Assembly (NCBI GenBank): GCA_030770535.1
Contig: JASVEC010000022.1
Coordinates: 186,001 to 250,000, forward strand
Reading direction: 5' to 3'
DNA: 64,000 bases
DNA from: Batkoa obscura
Taxonomy: Eukaryota > Entomophthoromycota > Entomophthoromycetes > Entomophthorales > Batkoaceae
Below are positions 10,554 through 24,660 of the stretch, piece by piece. The notes below the pieces were generated by a model. It ran no database searches. It was not told where the DNA came from and saw only the letters and a list, made by a program, of their open reading frames with translations. Both the position numbers and the translations under genes were made by a program. The first letter of the stretch is position 1. Each line of letters opens with the position of its first letter.

Positions 10554-12770
10554 ATGTTTTCAAGTAATAACTAATTAATAATAAATAATATAAAAAAATA
10601 ACGATTATATTAAATTTTAGGCAATAACTCTGGTTTTGGTCAAAGTGCTAATACTGGATTTGGTCAAACTGCTAATACAGGAACAGGATTTGGCCAAACT
10701 GCTAATATAGGAACAGGATTTGGTCAAACTGCTAATACAGGAACAGGATTTGGTCAAAATACGAGTACCAATACAGGATTTGGTCAAAGTAGTGGTACAG
10801 GATTTGGCCAAACTGCTAGTACAGGAACAGGATTTGGTCAAACTGCTAGTACAGGAACAGGATTTGGTCAAACTGCTAGTACAGGAACAGGATTTGGTCA
10901 AAGTAGTGGTACAGGATTTGGTCAAAATGTGAATACAGGAACAGGATTTGGTCAAACTGCTAATACTGGATTCGGACAAAATACTAGCGCCAGTACAGGG
11001 TTTGGACAAAATAGTGGAACGGGATTTGGACAAACAGTTAGTACAGGAACAGGCTTTGGACAAAGTACTAACACAGGCACTGGATTTGGACAAAGTAGTG
11101 GAACAGGCTTTGGGCAAAGTATCAACGCTAGCACGGGATTTGGTCAAACTGGTAGCACGGGTTTTGGACAAAGTAGTGGAACAGGCTTTGGACAAAGTAT
11201 TAATACTAGCACAGGCTTTGGTCAAACTGCGAATACAGGCTTTGGTCAAAATACCAACACAGGCTTTGGAAATGCAACTGCAACATTAACTAGTAAGCCT
11301 GCTTTTGGTACTAACACACTTAGCACTGGAACCACCAATGCCTTTGGACAGAGCACAAATACTGGTACACTTGGACAAAGCACCGGAGGAGGCTTATTTA
11401 GTCAAAATACTAGTACAAATACTCTTGGACAGAACACTGGAGGGGGTTTATTTGGACAAAATACTGGTACTAATGCCCTCGGACAAAATACTAGTACAAA
11501 TACACTTGGACAAAGCACTGGCGGAGGTCTATTTGGACAAAGCAATAATACCAATACACTTGGACAGAGCACTGGAGGGGGTTTATTTGGACAAAATACT
11601 GGTACTAGTAGTACAGGCTTTGGATCAAGTTTAAATAAATCATTTGGAGGAGGTACTGGGTTTGGTCAAAGTACTGGAACAGGATTTCTTGGGCAGAATA
11701 CTAGTAATATGGGAGCTAATAATCTAAATCAACAACAAGTAGCTCCAAGTGGGATGAATAAATTTGAAGAGCTTATAATGAAGAATGCTTTGCTGAATTC
11801 AGGGATCGTTACAGGTAAGATAATAATATAATATATTTTAATAGTTATTAATATAGCAAAATTTTTGCATAGAAATTAAGGATGAATCAATTGTCGAAAG
11901 TTATATTGCCTTAGAAAGTTCCCTACAGCCAAATTCAAATAATTATACATTTCAGGTAAATTTAATTTATTTTAAAAATGACATCAATGACGTTAATATT
12001 TTTATTAGAAATACTTTTATAATTTAGTACATCCAAGTACGATTGAATATTTCCCAGTAATTGATCTTAAAAACGAAGCTTATCAAAAAGCAGTAAGAGA
12101 AAATCCAGATCCAAGATGGTAATTTATTAATATCTCATAATAATCACAATATAATAATAATATATTAGTATGGTACCAGTGCCAGTAGTAGGTTATGAAG
12201 GATTAAGTAATCGAAGTGATTTGATAAAGAAACAAATTGAGAAGAAAAATAATGCAGTTGAAGGAATTTATGCAAAGATTGAAGAACTTGAAAAAAGGCA
12301 ACATGATAAAATAGCATTAAGGGTACAAAAACTATTATTACGTAAAGATGATATCGACCAAAGAGCTACCAACCTTGCTAAAGAATTGATTAAAATAAGT
12401 AGTGAAGGAGAGCCATTAAGCAGTGAAGAAATTGAACTAAAGAAAGGATTAACTGAAGTAGAAAAGAGGTTACTTAGCGAAGAAAAATTTAATGCAATGA
12501 AAAAAGAACTTTGGGAACAAATTAATGCAATTCGTGCTAATTTGGATTTAATTGTTAAGAAAAATAATGAACAGTTATTGTCAAGTGAACAAAAGAATGA
12601 AATTTCATATGTAAGTTTATTTAAGTTTTTATTATTTAAGTTTATTTATTGTTTTTTAGTTAACAGAAGATTATTTATCACACGCTAAAAACCTTCGAGA
12701 ACATGGTGAAAAATATCTTGCAGTATCGAAAAGTATCAATGAAGCTACAGAAAAAGACCATGCTAAATAG
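10554..12770 (+). CDS. NUP54: FG-repeat nucleoporin NUP54 (yeast Nup57)
   Basis: Six exons (10554-10563, 10621-11814, 11873-11955, 12009-12118, 12169-12610, 12660-12770) give 649 codons. The N-terminal 390 or so residues are dozens of GFGQ and GLFGQ repeats spaced by S/T/N, the disordered barrier of the pore channel. The C-terminal part starts with FYNLVHPSTIEYFPVIDL, continues with ENPDPRCMVPVPVVGYEGL and ends in a long helical region. The ENPDP..CMVPV..VG phrase is characteristic of NUP54. That region forms the coiled-coil channel complex with NUP62 and NUP58. The 10-nt first exon (M-F-S plus one base) was chosen because it is the only close ATG that joins the repeat exon in frame. The antisense strand of the repeats is also open, but only as a by-product. 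Confidence 0.92.
10650..10935. repeat. Tandem DNA repeats inside the NUP54 FG region
   Basis: Units of about 30 bp (AACTGCTAGTACAGGAACAG plus GATTTGGTCA) recur with few or no base differences, three of them in a row at about 10810-10900. Synonymous sites are conserved too, so recent unit duplication is the likely cause. Confidence 0.8.
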
Positions 12771-12981
12771 ATTTATTAAAGAAGATAACTATTTAATCAT
12801 ATAGTAAACTTGTCCTTTGATTCATTTATTTTTTTTAAAATAAAATAAATTTAAATTAAATTGTGTTCTCATTTCAAAATTTTGCTTAAAACCTAAACTA
12901 TAAATTGGTTCATGCAAAATTTCTAATTATTTAGTCATTTTTAAAAGAGAACTGCTTTTTTTAAAATTTAATATTTTTAAA

Positions 12982-14998
12982 ATGGATGGCTTTGACTATA
13001 GTTCAGTAGCATGGGAAACCGACAATAAAGGAGCTAATGCTACCAACCCGTTTAATTTAGAAACAAGTAATGAATTTGAAGCTAATTTAGATAATCCGAC
13101 TGTAATTATCATTATTATTATTATTTTTAAAACAACCATTTAAAATAACTTTAGTATAGCGACGTCCCCTTTGCAAGCTCAAGTAAAGACACTGGTGTTA
13201 AAGAAGATGTTCCTTTAAATACTAATGATGAACAAGCGAATAAACTTAGAATTGTACCAATGACTGTTTACGTTACCAATTTTCAAAAAGAAAATGAAGG
13301 CACTAGTGATGCTCATATAAGTTATCTTATAACTACTCATGTAAAGCTTAAACTTGGATAATTGCATGATAAAAATTAAATTCTATTTAGACTAATTTAC
13401 CCTCTTTTACGGCCCCAGAAGTTTCTGTTAGAAGAAGATTTATGGACTTTGTTTGGTTGTATAACGGATTAATTCAAGATTATCCTGCTTGTGTCATACC
13501 TCCTTTGCCGGAGAAACATCGTTTGGGTATGTTTTTTAATGTTTTTTAATGTTTTTTAAAAAGTGATGATTTATCGTTGAATAGAATATGTCACTGGAGA
13601 TAGATTTGGGGAAGATTTTATTGAAAAACGTAGAGTGGCGTAAGTTTGGTTTACTAAGTTTTGAGAATGTTTTTTTATGAATTTTAAATTAGTTTGGAGC
13701 GTTTCCTCAATAGATTAGCTAACCATCCTACTTTACAACGTACTAGCTATTTGAAAAAGTTTTTAGATTCTCCAGATTGGGTAAAAGAGATTTAATAATA
13801 CATAAATTAAATCTAATACTCATAATAATTTAGAGTTCAAATTCCGTAGAAAAAGTAAAAGGGGAAGGAATGTTAGAAAATTTAAGTGATTCTATAGTAA
13901 ATGCGTTTTCAAGGGTTAAAAAAGCGGATGAAAAATTTATCAATATTAAAGAAAATGTGGATAAATTTGAAGAAAATATAATGGGAATTGAAAAGATGCA
14001 TCAAAAGATATTAAAAAAACAGCTTGGTAATAATGAAATAATTATAAAAATATCATATACTAATCTTAATCAATAGAAATTCAAATGGAATATTTAGAAT
14101 TAAATAAAGCGGTCGCTTCGTTAGGTGAATTAGAAACGGGTATGGTCACTTCATTAAATCTGTTTGCAAAAGTTAATGAAGAGTTTGGGGATGAAATAAA
14201 GAGATTGGTATGATTCATATATTATAATATAGTACAATAAACAAGAACTAAACTTGGTTTAAAAGGTAAAAACAGAAGATATGTATTACCTTAGTCATTT
14301 AAGAGAATATTTGGCTTATTCGAATGCAGTAAAAGTAATTAATATTGAGTACAATTGAAATCATATTTATTCAAGTAGGGAGTACTTAAATTGAGAGATC
14401 AAAAACAAGTAGATTTTGAAGAACTTACTGATTATTTACAAGCCCAAGTAGCTGAATTAGATCGTATTCGAAGTACTGGTAGAGCAGGTGGGTTATCTTC
14501 TTTTTTTAAAGAAAAGTATGAGGGTATGAAAGGAGTGGATCAAGAACAAGCTAAACAAGCAAGGATTACTAAATGCGAAGAAAAAATTAAAGAGGTAAAA
14601 TTAATATTTAACTAAAAACTGTTGGTTAATAATAATAAATTTATCAGTTAGAAGAAGCTGTTTCAAGTTCTCATGAAGTATCAGAAGCATTTAATCAAGA
14701 AGTAGAAAAGGAGTTTGAAGTCTTCCAACATTCTAAAACAGTGGATCTTAAAGAAGCTTTAGTAAATTATTCAAAAAACAAAGTTGATTTTTTTAAAAAT
14801 GTATGTTTCTATTACATTATGATTTTATTATTTACTAATGTCATTTTATAGAGTTTACAAATCTGGCAAAATATTATACCAAAATTAGAAGAAGCATCAA
14901 AAGGTATAACTACTCAATCAACCCAACAAAATGAATCAGAAGATACTTCCACTTTCCCGGATTCTCATCTTATGAATCCATATGCGGATGCTTTTTAA
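12982..14998 (+). CDS. SNX4: Sorting nexin SNX4/ATG24 (PX-BAR)
   Basis: Eleven exons join in phase to 497 codons: 12982-13101, 13155-13340, 13391-13526, 13585-13639, 13693-13780, 13834-14026, 14077-14207, 14266-14334, 14379-14594, 14648-14800, 14852-14998. The PX domain (about residues 55-175) has VRRRFMDFVWLYNGL, the proline stretch PPLPEKHRLEYVTGDRF, and FIEKRRVALERFLNRLANHP, which match SNX4-type nexins closely. The remaining 300 residues are helical and charged, as expected of a BAR domain. SNX4 binds PI3P on endosomes and recycles cargo, and has roles in selective autophagy. The PI3P-producing kinase VPS34 is also in this window, about 30 kb away. The gene converges on CBS with 146 bp between stops. 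Confidence 0.9.
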
Positions 14999-15144
14999 AT
15001 TCACTAACTAGCATTTTAATTTTTTTAAATTTAATACTTTTTTTACTTGTAAAAAATAAAACTTAATAAAAAAAATTGAAATTTATTATAAAAAAAGAGA
15101 AGAATATAATATTTTTAAAAAATAATTGAGTATTTTTTTATATC

Positions 15145-16879
<1,735 letters not shown>

Positions 16880-17815
16880 ATTGAAAATTAATCTGTTTTA
16901 TTAGTTGGAAGGTTAAAAAAGATCCAAGTATCAATTTTTGAGTAAATCAAGTTTAATGTTGAGTTTGGTTAGTAAACTTTTGGATGGCCTAATTTAGTGG
17001 TTTGATTTGTTGCTTTTGATCTATAGGGAGAGTCCAATAAGTCAGTTGATTTTGACATGGCCAGGATTTTATATTCTTAGTATTCAAGGAGACAATAATT
17101 TAAAATGCTTGATTGGTTGAGTTGAATAAGTAGAATGTTTTATTGGTTAAGCATATAGTTTATTCTCTAGATCTTGAAGCTTATTCTTTAAAAAGTTTGT
17201 TATTAATTTACATTGTCTATGTTTAATACAAGTATTTTATTATGAAATTCAAGTAAGGTAGATATAAAAGAGGAATACTAAGTAATGTTTGAAGACTATT
17301 GAAAGAATATTTATCGTCACTTTATTCTTATCAAAAAAATTAAATGGTACGATGAGTTAAATTGACTAAATAATAATGGGTCTTTTAACAAATAAAAAAT
17401 TGATAGCTGGAAGCTATTTTATGTAGGAGTTTTTTATAGTTGGATTAGTAATTGAGGGTGGAAATTTTTATTAACACATAATGATTTATCACGGTTAATA
17501 TTTAGAACGATAATAGATGGAACGGGTAGTAATAGTTGTAGAATAAGAGTAAAAAATGATAGAGTAAAGTTAAATAAAGTTACAAATTTACTTTACACTC
17601 TAGTTTTTTAAATTTTGTTTTATAAATAATATATATGTAGATAATATTTGAAATATCATAGTATCTAACATAACACTAAAAACTAAATTTTTGTCAAAAC
17701 AATAATTAAATTCTATGATGTCAAACAAATTAAGGTAGGTTAGGTTGATTGTGAAAATCCGATTTTTTGGGATTTTTGTCACTTTTAAATTTGGATTAGA
17801 AATTCAATTTTAGAC
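16880..17815. other. Spacer between divergent CBS and methyltransferase genes
   Basis: About 0.94 kb with no exon recognised. It must hold the CBS promoter; I saw no clear TATA element on that side. Confidence 0.5.
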
Positions 17816-17823
17816 TATAAATA
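17816..17823 (+). promoter_or_regulatory. TATA-box-like element upstream of the methyltransferase
   Basis: TATAAATA followed by G lies 42 bp before the ATG at 17865. The same TATAAATAG string occurs 55 bp before the start at 21994. In so AT-rich a genome chance matches are common, so the support is the shared position. Confidence 0.4.
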
Positions 17824-17864
17824 GAAAGATCATCATGTAAGCTTTATGTTAATTGAAAGAAGAA

Positions 17865-18611
17865 ATGGAAGATTCCACTAAAAACAAAGAGTTTTGGCAA
17901 GGTTTATGGAAAGATAATCTCAATTTTTGGCATAAAGGAGAGAAGCATCCGTAATTTATGATCTTCTTACTAGTTATAACAATATACTAAATTTTATTTT
18001 TTAGTGATTTATTCAATAACTTTGACAAGTTAACTTTAGATGAGGACAATTACGATAAAACAATTTTATTCCCATTATGCGGAAAAACTATTGATATGGC
18101 TTATTGTATCCAAGAAAGAAAGATGAATGTCATTGGTATTGAACTTGTTGAACAATGTATTAAAGAATTTTTTAGTGAGAATGAGTTAATGTCATATAAC
18201 GTTAATGAAGTAAAAGACGCACAAATCTATGAATATATTCAAGATAATACAAATTTAAAAATTATCAAAGGAGATTTATTTAATACACCAGAATTAGTTA
18301 CCGATGGGAAGGTTCAGTTAGCCGATTTTTGTTTTGATCGTGGAGCATTGACTGCTATGAACCCAGAATTAAGAAAAAAATATGTAAATACTATAATGAA
18401 ATTATTAAAACCTAAAGCAAAGATATTATTGAATTGTTTTTATTATGATTTAAAATATCAAAATGGACCACCTCACTCAATTTCGGAAGACAATGTTAGA
18501 GAACTTTATGAGCCTTTGGGCTGTAAAGTAACAGTAATTAATTGTTATGAACAAACTTTTAAACAAGTTACTCCCGCTTTGTATAAATTGTACTTGGTGG
18601 AAAGGGAGTGA
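17865..18611 (+). CDS. TPMT-like S-adenosylmethionine methyltransferase
   Basis: Two exons (17865-17950, 18005-18611) give 230 codons, the family length. The start EFWQGLWKDNLNFWHKGEKH matches the W-x-x-x-W...H-P entry of thiopurine methyltransferases. The SAM-binding motif is ILFPLCGKTIDM (about 49-60), followed by VIGIELVEQCIKEFF. FDRGAL at 139-144 corresponds to the WDRGAL motif of TPMT, followed by NPELRKKYV and a GPPHSISEDNVRELY stretch. In fungi, relatives of this family methylate thiols, halides or metalloids; the substrate cannot be told from sequence. Cytosolic, with no signal peptide. Confidence 0.85.
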
Positions 18612-18744
18612 ATAAGAGTTTATGAGATTGTTAATGAAGAAAATAAAAATAAAGGTGATGATAATAAAGTATGTCTTTTTTATAATTAATTAATTTTATT
18701 TGTTATAAATTTATTTATAATTCTAAACCAGAGAAGTATATTCT

Positions 18745-19752
18745 TTAAAAAGTAGAGTTAAATTTATAATAAGAAGGGTATAGAAAAAGGATTAAAATGG
18801 GATCAATTAAGGTATTAAACGATAATAATAAAGATAAGATAATAAATCCAAATAAAGGTACATTAATATTGAATAAATTTAAAAGAGTTAAGAAAATGAT
18901 GGGTATATAGATCAAATTATATGTTATTAAAAAAATAATTAAACTAAATAATACTGAAACTTTTGATTTTAAACTAGTTTTAATTGTAGTTATATGTTTC
19001 TTTTTTAAATTTAAATTAATAATATGCTCCATTTTATTAAAAGTAGCTATTGGCTTTTTAATAATCTCTTCTTGTATAATAACATCTTCTATTTTTAATC
19101 CCAATTTTTCTAACGGTTTACTTAATCGTTTATTTTTATTTCTTATATAGAATATACATTTTAAATGAAATATAATTATCATTAATAAATTTATACTCAT
19201 AAATAATATCCAATAAATACCCCATAATTTTCCTAAGATGGACATATTAGTATTAAAATAACATATCAATTGAGAATTGGCCATTATATATTCTTTATTA
19301 ATGATTGGTAATACACTTAAAATAATTCCAAGTATTATTGATATTAAAAAATAAATTAAATATCTTTTTTTATTACTATTAATATTACTATTAATATTAC
19401 TATTACTATCTTGAATATGTTGACATTTATGTATAGTTAAAATAGTATTAAGACAAATTGATAGATAAGGTATTAAAGTTATTACTAAACCTAACGATTG
19501 ACAAAAAATTACATTATTTAAAAAATTATTATTTGATATAATACTAGTTATATGTTGCGATATACTAAGAGTTGGTAAGATTAAATTGATTAAACAAGAA
19601 GCTAGAATTAAAACAAAGGTTACGTTGAATTGAATCTTCTTTTCTTGCTTATTTTTAAATGTCTTAATAATTACTATTAAATTTAATATAATTGATAGAA
19701 TACTTAATAATAATTGAATCCATTCTATAATATTAATATGATACTTTTCCAT
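18745..19752 (-). CDS. Seven-transmembrane receptor-like protein
   Basis: A single exon of 335 codons. Seven hydrophobic segments fall at roughly 8-30, 42-64, 80-107, 131-152, 172-200, 265-290 and 297-326. A cysteine at the start of helix 3 (Cys84) and one in the second outer loop (Cys164, ICYF) match the conserved GPCR disulfide. Helix 7 ends with NTLIDPILILFLYP, like the (N/D)PxxY region. The third inner loop (about 205-262) is long and Lys-rich, and an NSNI tandem lies in inner loop 2. The pattern resembles cAMP-receptor-like/GPR1-like GPCRs, but I cannot assign a ligand or subfamily. Asn/Ile-rich composition follows the genome's base bias. Confidence 0.65.
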   Translation of the reverse strand: MEKYHINIIEWIQLLLSILSIILNLIVIIKTFKNKQEKKIQFNVTFVLILASCLINLILPTLSISQHITSIISNNNFLNNVIFCQSLGLVITLIPYLSICLNTILTIHKCQHIQDSNSNINSNINSNKKRYLIYFLISIILGIILSVLPIINKEYIMANSQLICYFNTNMSILGKLWGIYWILFMSINLLMIIIFHLKCIFYIRNKNKRLSKPLEKLGLKIEDVIIQEEIIKKPIATFNKMEHIINLNLKKKHITTIKTSLKSKVSVLFSLIIFLITYNLIYIPIIFLTLLNLFNINVPLFGFIILSLLLSFNTLIDPILILFLYPSYYKFNSTF

Positions 19753-21931
19753 ATCCCTTTTAAAACGTTATCAAAACGTAAGTTCGAATTCAAGTAATTT
19801 CAAAATACTTTTTTAATAGAAAATAAAAATTCAACTAAGTTAATAGAAATCATATAGTTTTATAATTAAATATTTATAATAAACATTTGGTTTAATTAAT
19901 TATGTTAATATATTAAGTGTGTTTTATTTCATATTTTATTTAGTTATATTTTAGAACTTTTAATTGTTTTTTTTTAAATTTAGAACTTGAAATTAAATAT
20001 TGTTTTTGAAATTTTTGATTTTTGAAATTTATTGGTTGTATCAAATATCAATAAATTGATATATTAATTGAATTCATCTATATAATATTAATATTAATAT
20101 TAATATATTGAACAAAGAATATCAATATATTTAATCACTCTTGTTATAAAAAAAATTACAAAAAACTATAAAAAATCTTAATAGTTTAAAAACCTTTATA
20201 ATCACTCTCCTTTAGCTAAATATATAAAGTATTTTATTATGACTATAATGAAACCTTTTTATCATTTTTTCTTTAATATAAAAATATAAATAATATAATA
20301 TATATGCTTCTTGTGATTAAAAATAAGTAATGTATAAAGCATACATCCTATTGATAATAAATTCGTAAAAAAAGAGTTTATCTGTTATAAAATAAGGCAC
20401 ATTTTTTACTACACTTGATTGAGGTATTGAAACGTATTTGTATTGAATTGAAAATCATATCATAAAAATTAACTGAAAGCTATAATGAAGATGATAGTGT
20501 GCTTGTTGAACCGTTGTGTTTCTATAGCTTTATAGTAATTTAATAATCGATCGCTTTGTCTCATTTATACTTTCTCACTTTTATTTTAAATTTATAAACT
20601 CCTTTCATTAAATTTCATTATCAAATGTCTATCCTAGAATTAAATTAAAATATTTAATAAAAGACAGTATCTTATTAATATATTTTTACTAATCTATCTC
20701 GTTTATATCAATTCTATTATTTATTTTTATATATACTATTTTTTACTATTTATTCTTAATTTCAATATCATTATCTTTTACATACCATAATCGATAAGTT
20801 ATAGTATAGTCTAATCATATAATTTTTTCTATTATTCTATTTTCTATATTAATATTTAAGTTACTTCTCTGAAAATCCTGAGCATATACTGGTAATTATT
20901 CTAGTTATTTCTATCTATTTTTACTATAACATTTTTCATTGTTTTGGCTATTAATAGTTAACTAAAGCATGTTATCTATTAAATAATAATGATATTGATT
21001 TAATTTATGACTTTTGTTTTTTATTACATTGTATCATGGGTCTTATTATGAAATAGTTTATGTTTTAATCTTATTTTATCATCTTTATTTTTAGCTGATT
21101 ATACTTGAACTGAAGCTTACATTGAGTTAATTTTTATAATACTTGAGCCGCAGCCTTGAATTCTTTTAAGTATTATCATTTTTAACTATTCAACTCAGTT
21201 TATTTTTTAAAATAAGGCCAATTTTAAGTAAGAATAACTTATTTTCAAACTTAGGGGGTAAAAGACCCATTAATCAGTTTTGTGGGGTGGGAGTATTCTA
21301 TTGAAATATAATAAAGTAAAAGTTATATTTTAATGTTCAAGTTTAAAAGTATTCAAGTAATTTAACTAAATAAAAGGTTATGCTGTTTAATAGATGGTAT
21401 TTTTAGTTTAATATTTAGCTATACTTTATAAATAAAAAACTGATTAATTAACTATATTTAGCTAAATAAGAATTTATTATATTTCTAAGCTTATAAAATA
21501 TTTTTAATATTATTAAATGATAAAAATTAGTAATATCACAATAAAATTATATTTGTATATTCAATACCACTAAAAAGAAAAACTATTGACGTATTATGAA
21601 AAATATACAAGTTGATAGATAAAATGACATTCCATGTTAGGTCGAACTATTATTTGTTTTTTTATTCAATGTTTAAAAATAGATTTCTTAGTATATTAAT
21701 AATGATAACAATAAATAGTAAAGACAATATAGAATTCTACATGAACTCTCTTACTTACAATAGAAAAAAAGAAAATATTAAAAAAGAATAAGGTCATTTT
21801 TAAAACCTTGAATAGAATGGTACTAATTGACAAGTCGATTTTTAAAACATTTTAAAAAATGACATCACATCAAGTCTAATTTTATAAAAATAAGTTTAAT
21901 TTACAGTTTAGATTATAACAGAAAAAAAAAG
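19753..21931. other. Long AT-rich spacer, no gene seen
   Basis: 2.2 kb with simple A/T runs, an alternating ATTAAT tract at about 20087-20105 and scattered stops in all frames. No exon, RNA gene or terminal repeat recognised. Confidence 0.5.
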
Positions 21932-21939
21932 TATAAATA
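21932..21939 (+). promoter_or_regulatory. TATA-box-like element upstream of the small secreted protein
   Basis: TATAAATA followed by G lies 55 bp before the ATG at 21994, in a region with a short A-rich run just upstream. Identical in sequence and similar in spacing to the element before the methyltransferase. Confidence 0.45.
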
Positions 21940-21993
21940 GAGACCAAGTTTATCAACAACATTATCAAAAAAATATCAAAAAATATCAACAAA

Positions 21994-22773
21994 ATGAAGT
22001 GCTCTGTATTGTTTTTCTATTTAGCTTCCCTTGTAGTATCCGATATTACTGGTACTTATAAGTTAACTTCTACTAATGTAACTAGTCACTCACTACCTTT
22101 ATGTTATTTACTTATATTTAATTAATAGGCGAATTGTATTAACTCAACAGTTATGGATCTTACCTATGCTAAAGATCAAACTTTAATTAAAAAGATATGT
22201 GATACAAGCAGTGGTTACAAATTGATCTTTGGAATATGGTAATAACAGTGTTTAATCAATAGTCAATAACACTAAAATTATAATTAGGCATAAAAAGGAT
22301 GATAACACTATTCAAGAATTATATAGTAATGGTGGAAATAATCAAGTGGAATATAAGCTAGAATCGAATGACTTGGTTTTGGTCTATAATAACCTGGAGT
22401 TAATAAAAGTCAACGATGACTCTAGATTTTCAAAATTAGAAGATCTGTTTGGTAAGTATCAAGCTGCACCAAATCAGGTAAGTTGATTATGTAATGTTAT
22501 ATGGAATTTAGTAATACAATAATGGTATTATAGGAAGATAAATGCTCGATTGCAACCAAATTGGAGATCACTAATAATGGACAGATACTCAAATATTATT
22601 GCAAGGATGGTGTACCAAACTGGTTTTCCCGTGGGTTCTTTACTTTAAATAGGTTTGATAATGAAACTTTGATTATTACCACTACGTTTAATGGCACCCA
22701 AAATTCTGATAAAGTCGAGTTTTTAAATAAGAACTCAATTAGTTTCAATGGTGTCGTTATGAACCTTATTTAA
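21994..22773 (+). CDS. Small secreted protein of unknown family
   Basis: Four exons (21994-22077, 22129-22238, 22288-22477, 22534-22773) join in phase to 207 codons. Residues 1-16 (MKCSVLFFYLASLVVS) form a signal peptide. The mature part begins with DITGTYKLTST, has four cysteines outside the signal (in ANCINST, KKICDTS, DKCSIAT and YYCKDG) and several N-glycosylation sequons such as NST, NET and NGT. The size, the GTY opening and the alternating polar/hydrophobic strands suggest a small beta-rich extracellular protein, perhaps lipocalin-like, but that is only an impression. An A-rich leader with ATCAAAAAATATCAAC repeats precedes the ATG. No close neighbour links it to a pathway. Confidence 0.65.
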
Positions 22774-22991
22774 TTAGTATCATCTGTGTTATCTGTATAT
22801 TTGTATATTAGTCAATAAATAAAGCATTATTTCATATTATCTTTAGCTATTTTGTTATAAGTTTTATTTGTTTTAAAATTATTTGATTTAAAAAAAAACT
22901 GAGAAAAGCTACGTAATTAGAAATTGCAATTTTATAAACAGACTTTTAGGTTTTTGAAAATAGTTTAATTCTTTTAATTTTTTCAGAAACA

Positions 22992-24268
22992 ATGAATAAT
23001 ATTGAAGATTTTGAACATCCATTTCCAATAACCTGTGGTAAATTGAAGAGAGTTAAAGACAGTAATTTAGTAGAACCAGATAATCGATTAGGGTATTACA
23101 ATTGTTTAATTTGATTTTTACTTCATTAATACTAATTTATTAAAAGTTATCTTTATCTTCTTAAGGTAAATTACATTTTTATAATCTAAAGGTTATTATA
23201 AACTCAATCAAAAAAGAGCCATGAACCTCAATTAACATGGAGTTTAAGTTGGGAGGAGATTAGTTCTAATAATACCAATACTGATAGCAGTGAAAACGAA
23301 GTAAATACAATACTTAACAATAAAGATAATGTAGCTAATTTTAATCAGAGATGGTATTTTAAACAAGGAAAAGGGGAGTTGAGGGCAATAGAGGGTCGAA
23401 GTAGTTTTTATTTAAAAGATGAAGAGGGAAAGATGAGTTTATTTTGGTTTAAAAATGAAAACGAAAATAACTTAAAAAAAGCATTTCATTTTTTTAATAC
23501 TCTGTTTAAAGGGGAAAATAACAACCCTATTAAAGATTGGGATCTATTTTCTATTTCAGGTAGCGTTTTTTTAAAATAATAGATTGATAAATATTCATAT
23601 ACTTATTAGATGAGTAAGATTTATATTATGATTCTTATATAGCATTTTATTGTTTAGTGAGACTGCAGAAGAAAAAGAAAAGAGATTGAATGAAGCCAGA
23701 ATGCTAAGCAATACGATTCCAACGAATTTACGTAATTTCAAATTGATTTATACATTCTCTTATTAATAGCTTTCATTAGAATCTATTGTAAATCTGGATC
23801 CGGTTAACTCCAGTTTAAAGAAATATGATATATCAAATAACATTCAATTAAACAGTGTCTTTCAACCCAATCAATTATCAAATTTGTTAGATGACCCAGG
23901 GGTTACTGAAAGTAATTTAACTGTTATTATTTTAATATAATAGCTTATAATAGTTAGAATTATTACCTTTGATTCCAGTTAGTTTAAGGTCTCAAGGTAA
24001 AGAAGGGATTCAACAAGTTTTAAATAGTGAATCGTTTCAACAATTAGTTCATCGATTACAACAAGGTTTGGAGATGGGTGCTATGAGTCCCTTGACTGTT
24101 TCTTTAAATTTAGGTGTTAATGGTGGAAGAGGTAATACAATTTGATAATAAAGGCAGAATCAGTGTAGAGCTAATATATTTTTATTAGGAGTGGCACAGC
24201 TGGTATCAAGTATACAAAGTAAAGCAGATAAAGAGTGGGAAAAAGAAGTAGAAAAAAGAAAGAAATGA
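22992..24268 (+). CDS. RPN13: Proteasome ubiquitin receptor RPN13/ADRM1-like
   Basis: Seven exons (22992-23092, 23147-23165, 23217-23559, 23669-23731, 23780-23911, 23958-24131, 24189-24268) join to 303 codons. The N-terminal part resembles the Pru domain: ITCGKLKRV, DNRLGYLYL, then LTWSLSWEEI, and RSSFYLKDEEGKMSLFWFK (family: KRLFFWMQE). The C-terminal part resembles the DEUBAD domain that binds the deubiquitinase Uch37: LSNLLDDPGV, LLPLIPVSLRSQGKEGIQQV, ESFQQLVHRLQQGLEMGAMS and a VSLNLGVNG end. RPN13 sits on the proteasome lid and captures ubiquitinated substrates. The 19-nt second exon and the acceptors at 23216 and 23668 were chosen only because they keep the frame. The Asn-rich loop at about 65-95 is unusually long. 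Confidence 0.75.
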
Positions 24269-24660
24269 GTTGAATTGTGGAAGTTTGGTTTATTGATAAA
24301 TACTTTGATGAGTTATATACATTTTTAAAGACTTATCTATTATATAGATTTATAAACTTTTATCTCTATTTTATTTTAAATTATAGATTCAATTATTAGA
24401 CAATTGTTTTCAAAGAGTTGATTTTAAAAACAATTGTTTCTATAGCTAATAATTAGCTAATAATAAATATACATAAATAAACATATTGAATATAAATGCA
24501 ATTAAATGCTAAATTTAGATTATAGAAATACTAATCTTCAAGATTAAATAATTGAAGGCATCAACAGCTTTTTAGCATTAAATATGACTTTTTTTCAGGT
24601 TTGTAAAAAAGTAGTAATAATAAAAAATTTAATGTTGTATCTTTATTTAAAAATCTAAGG
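24269..24660. other. Short spacer, no gene seen
   Basis: About 390 bp between the RPN13 stop and the stop of the secreted protein gene (convergent). It contains the inexact repeat AGCTAATAATTAGCTAATAA at about 24444. Confidence 0.5.

Noticed and set aside
10617-11249. Long minus-strand frame rich in SCTSSLTKSC-type repeats over the NUP54 repeat region
   Set aside because: It is the complement of the GFGQ repeats; repeat DNA without stops opens several frames at once.
10948-11634. Plus-strand frames with LDKVVEQALDK-like repeats
   Set aside because: Alternate frames of the same FG repeats; the NUP54 frame is supported by its exon joins and C-terminal domain.
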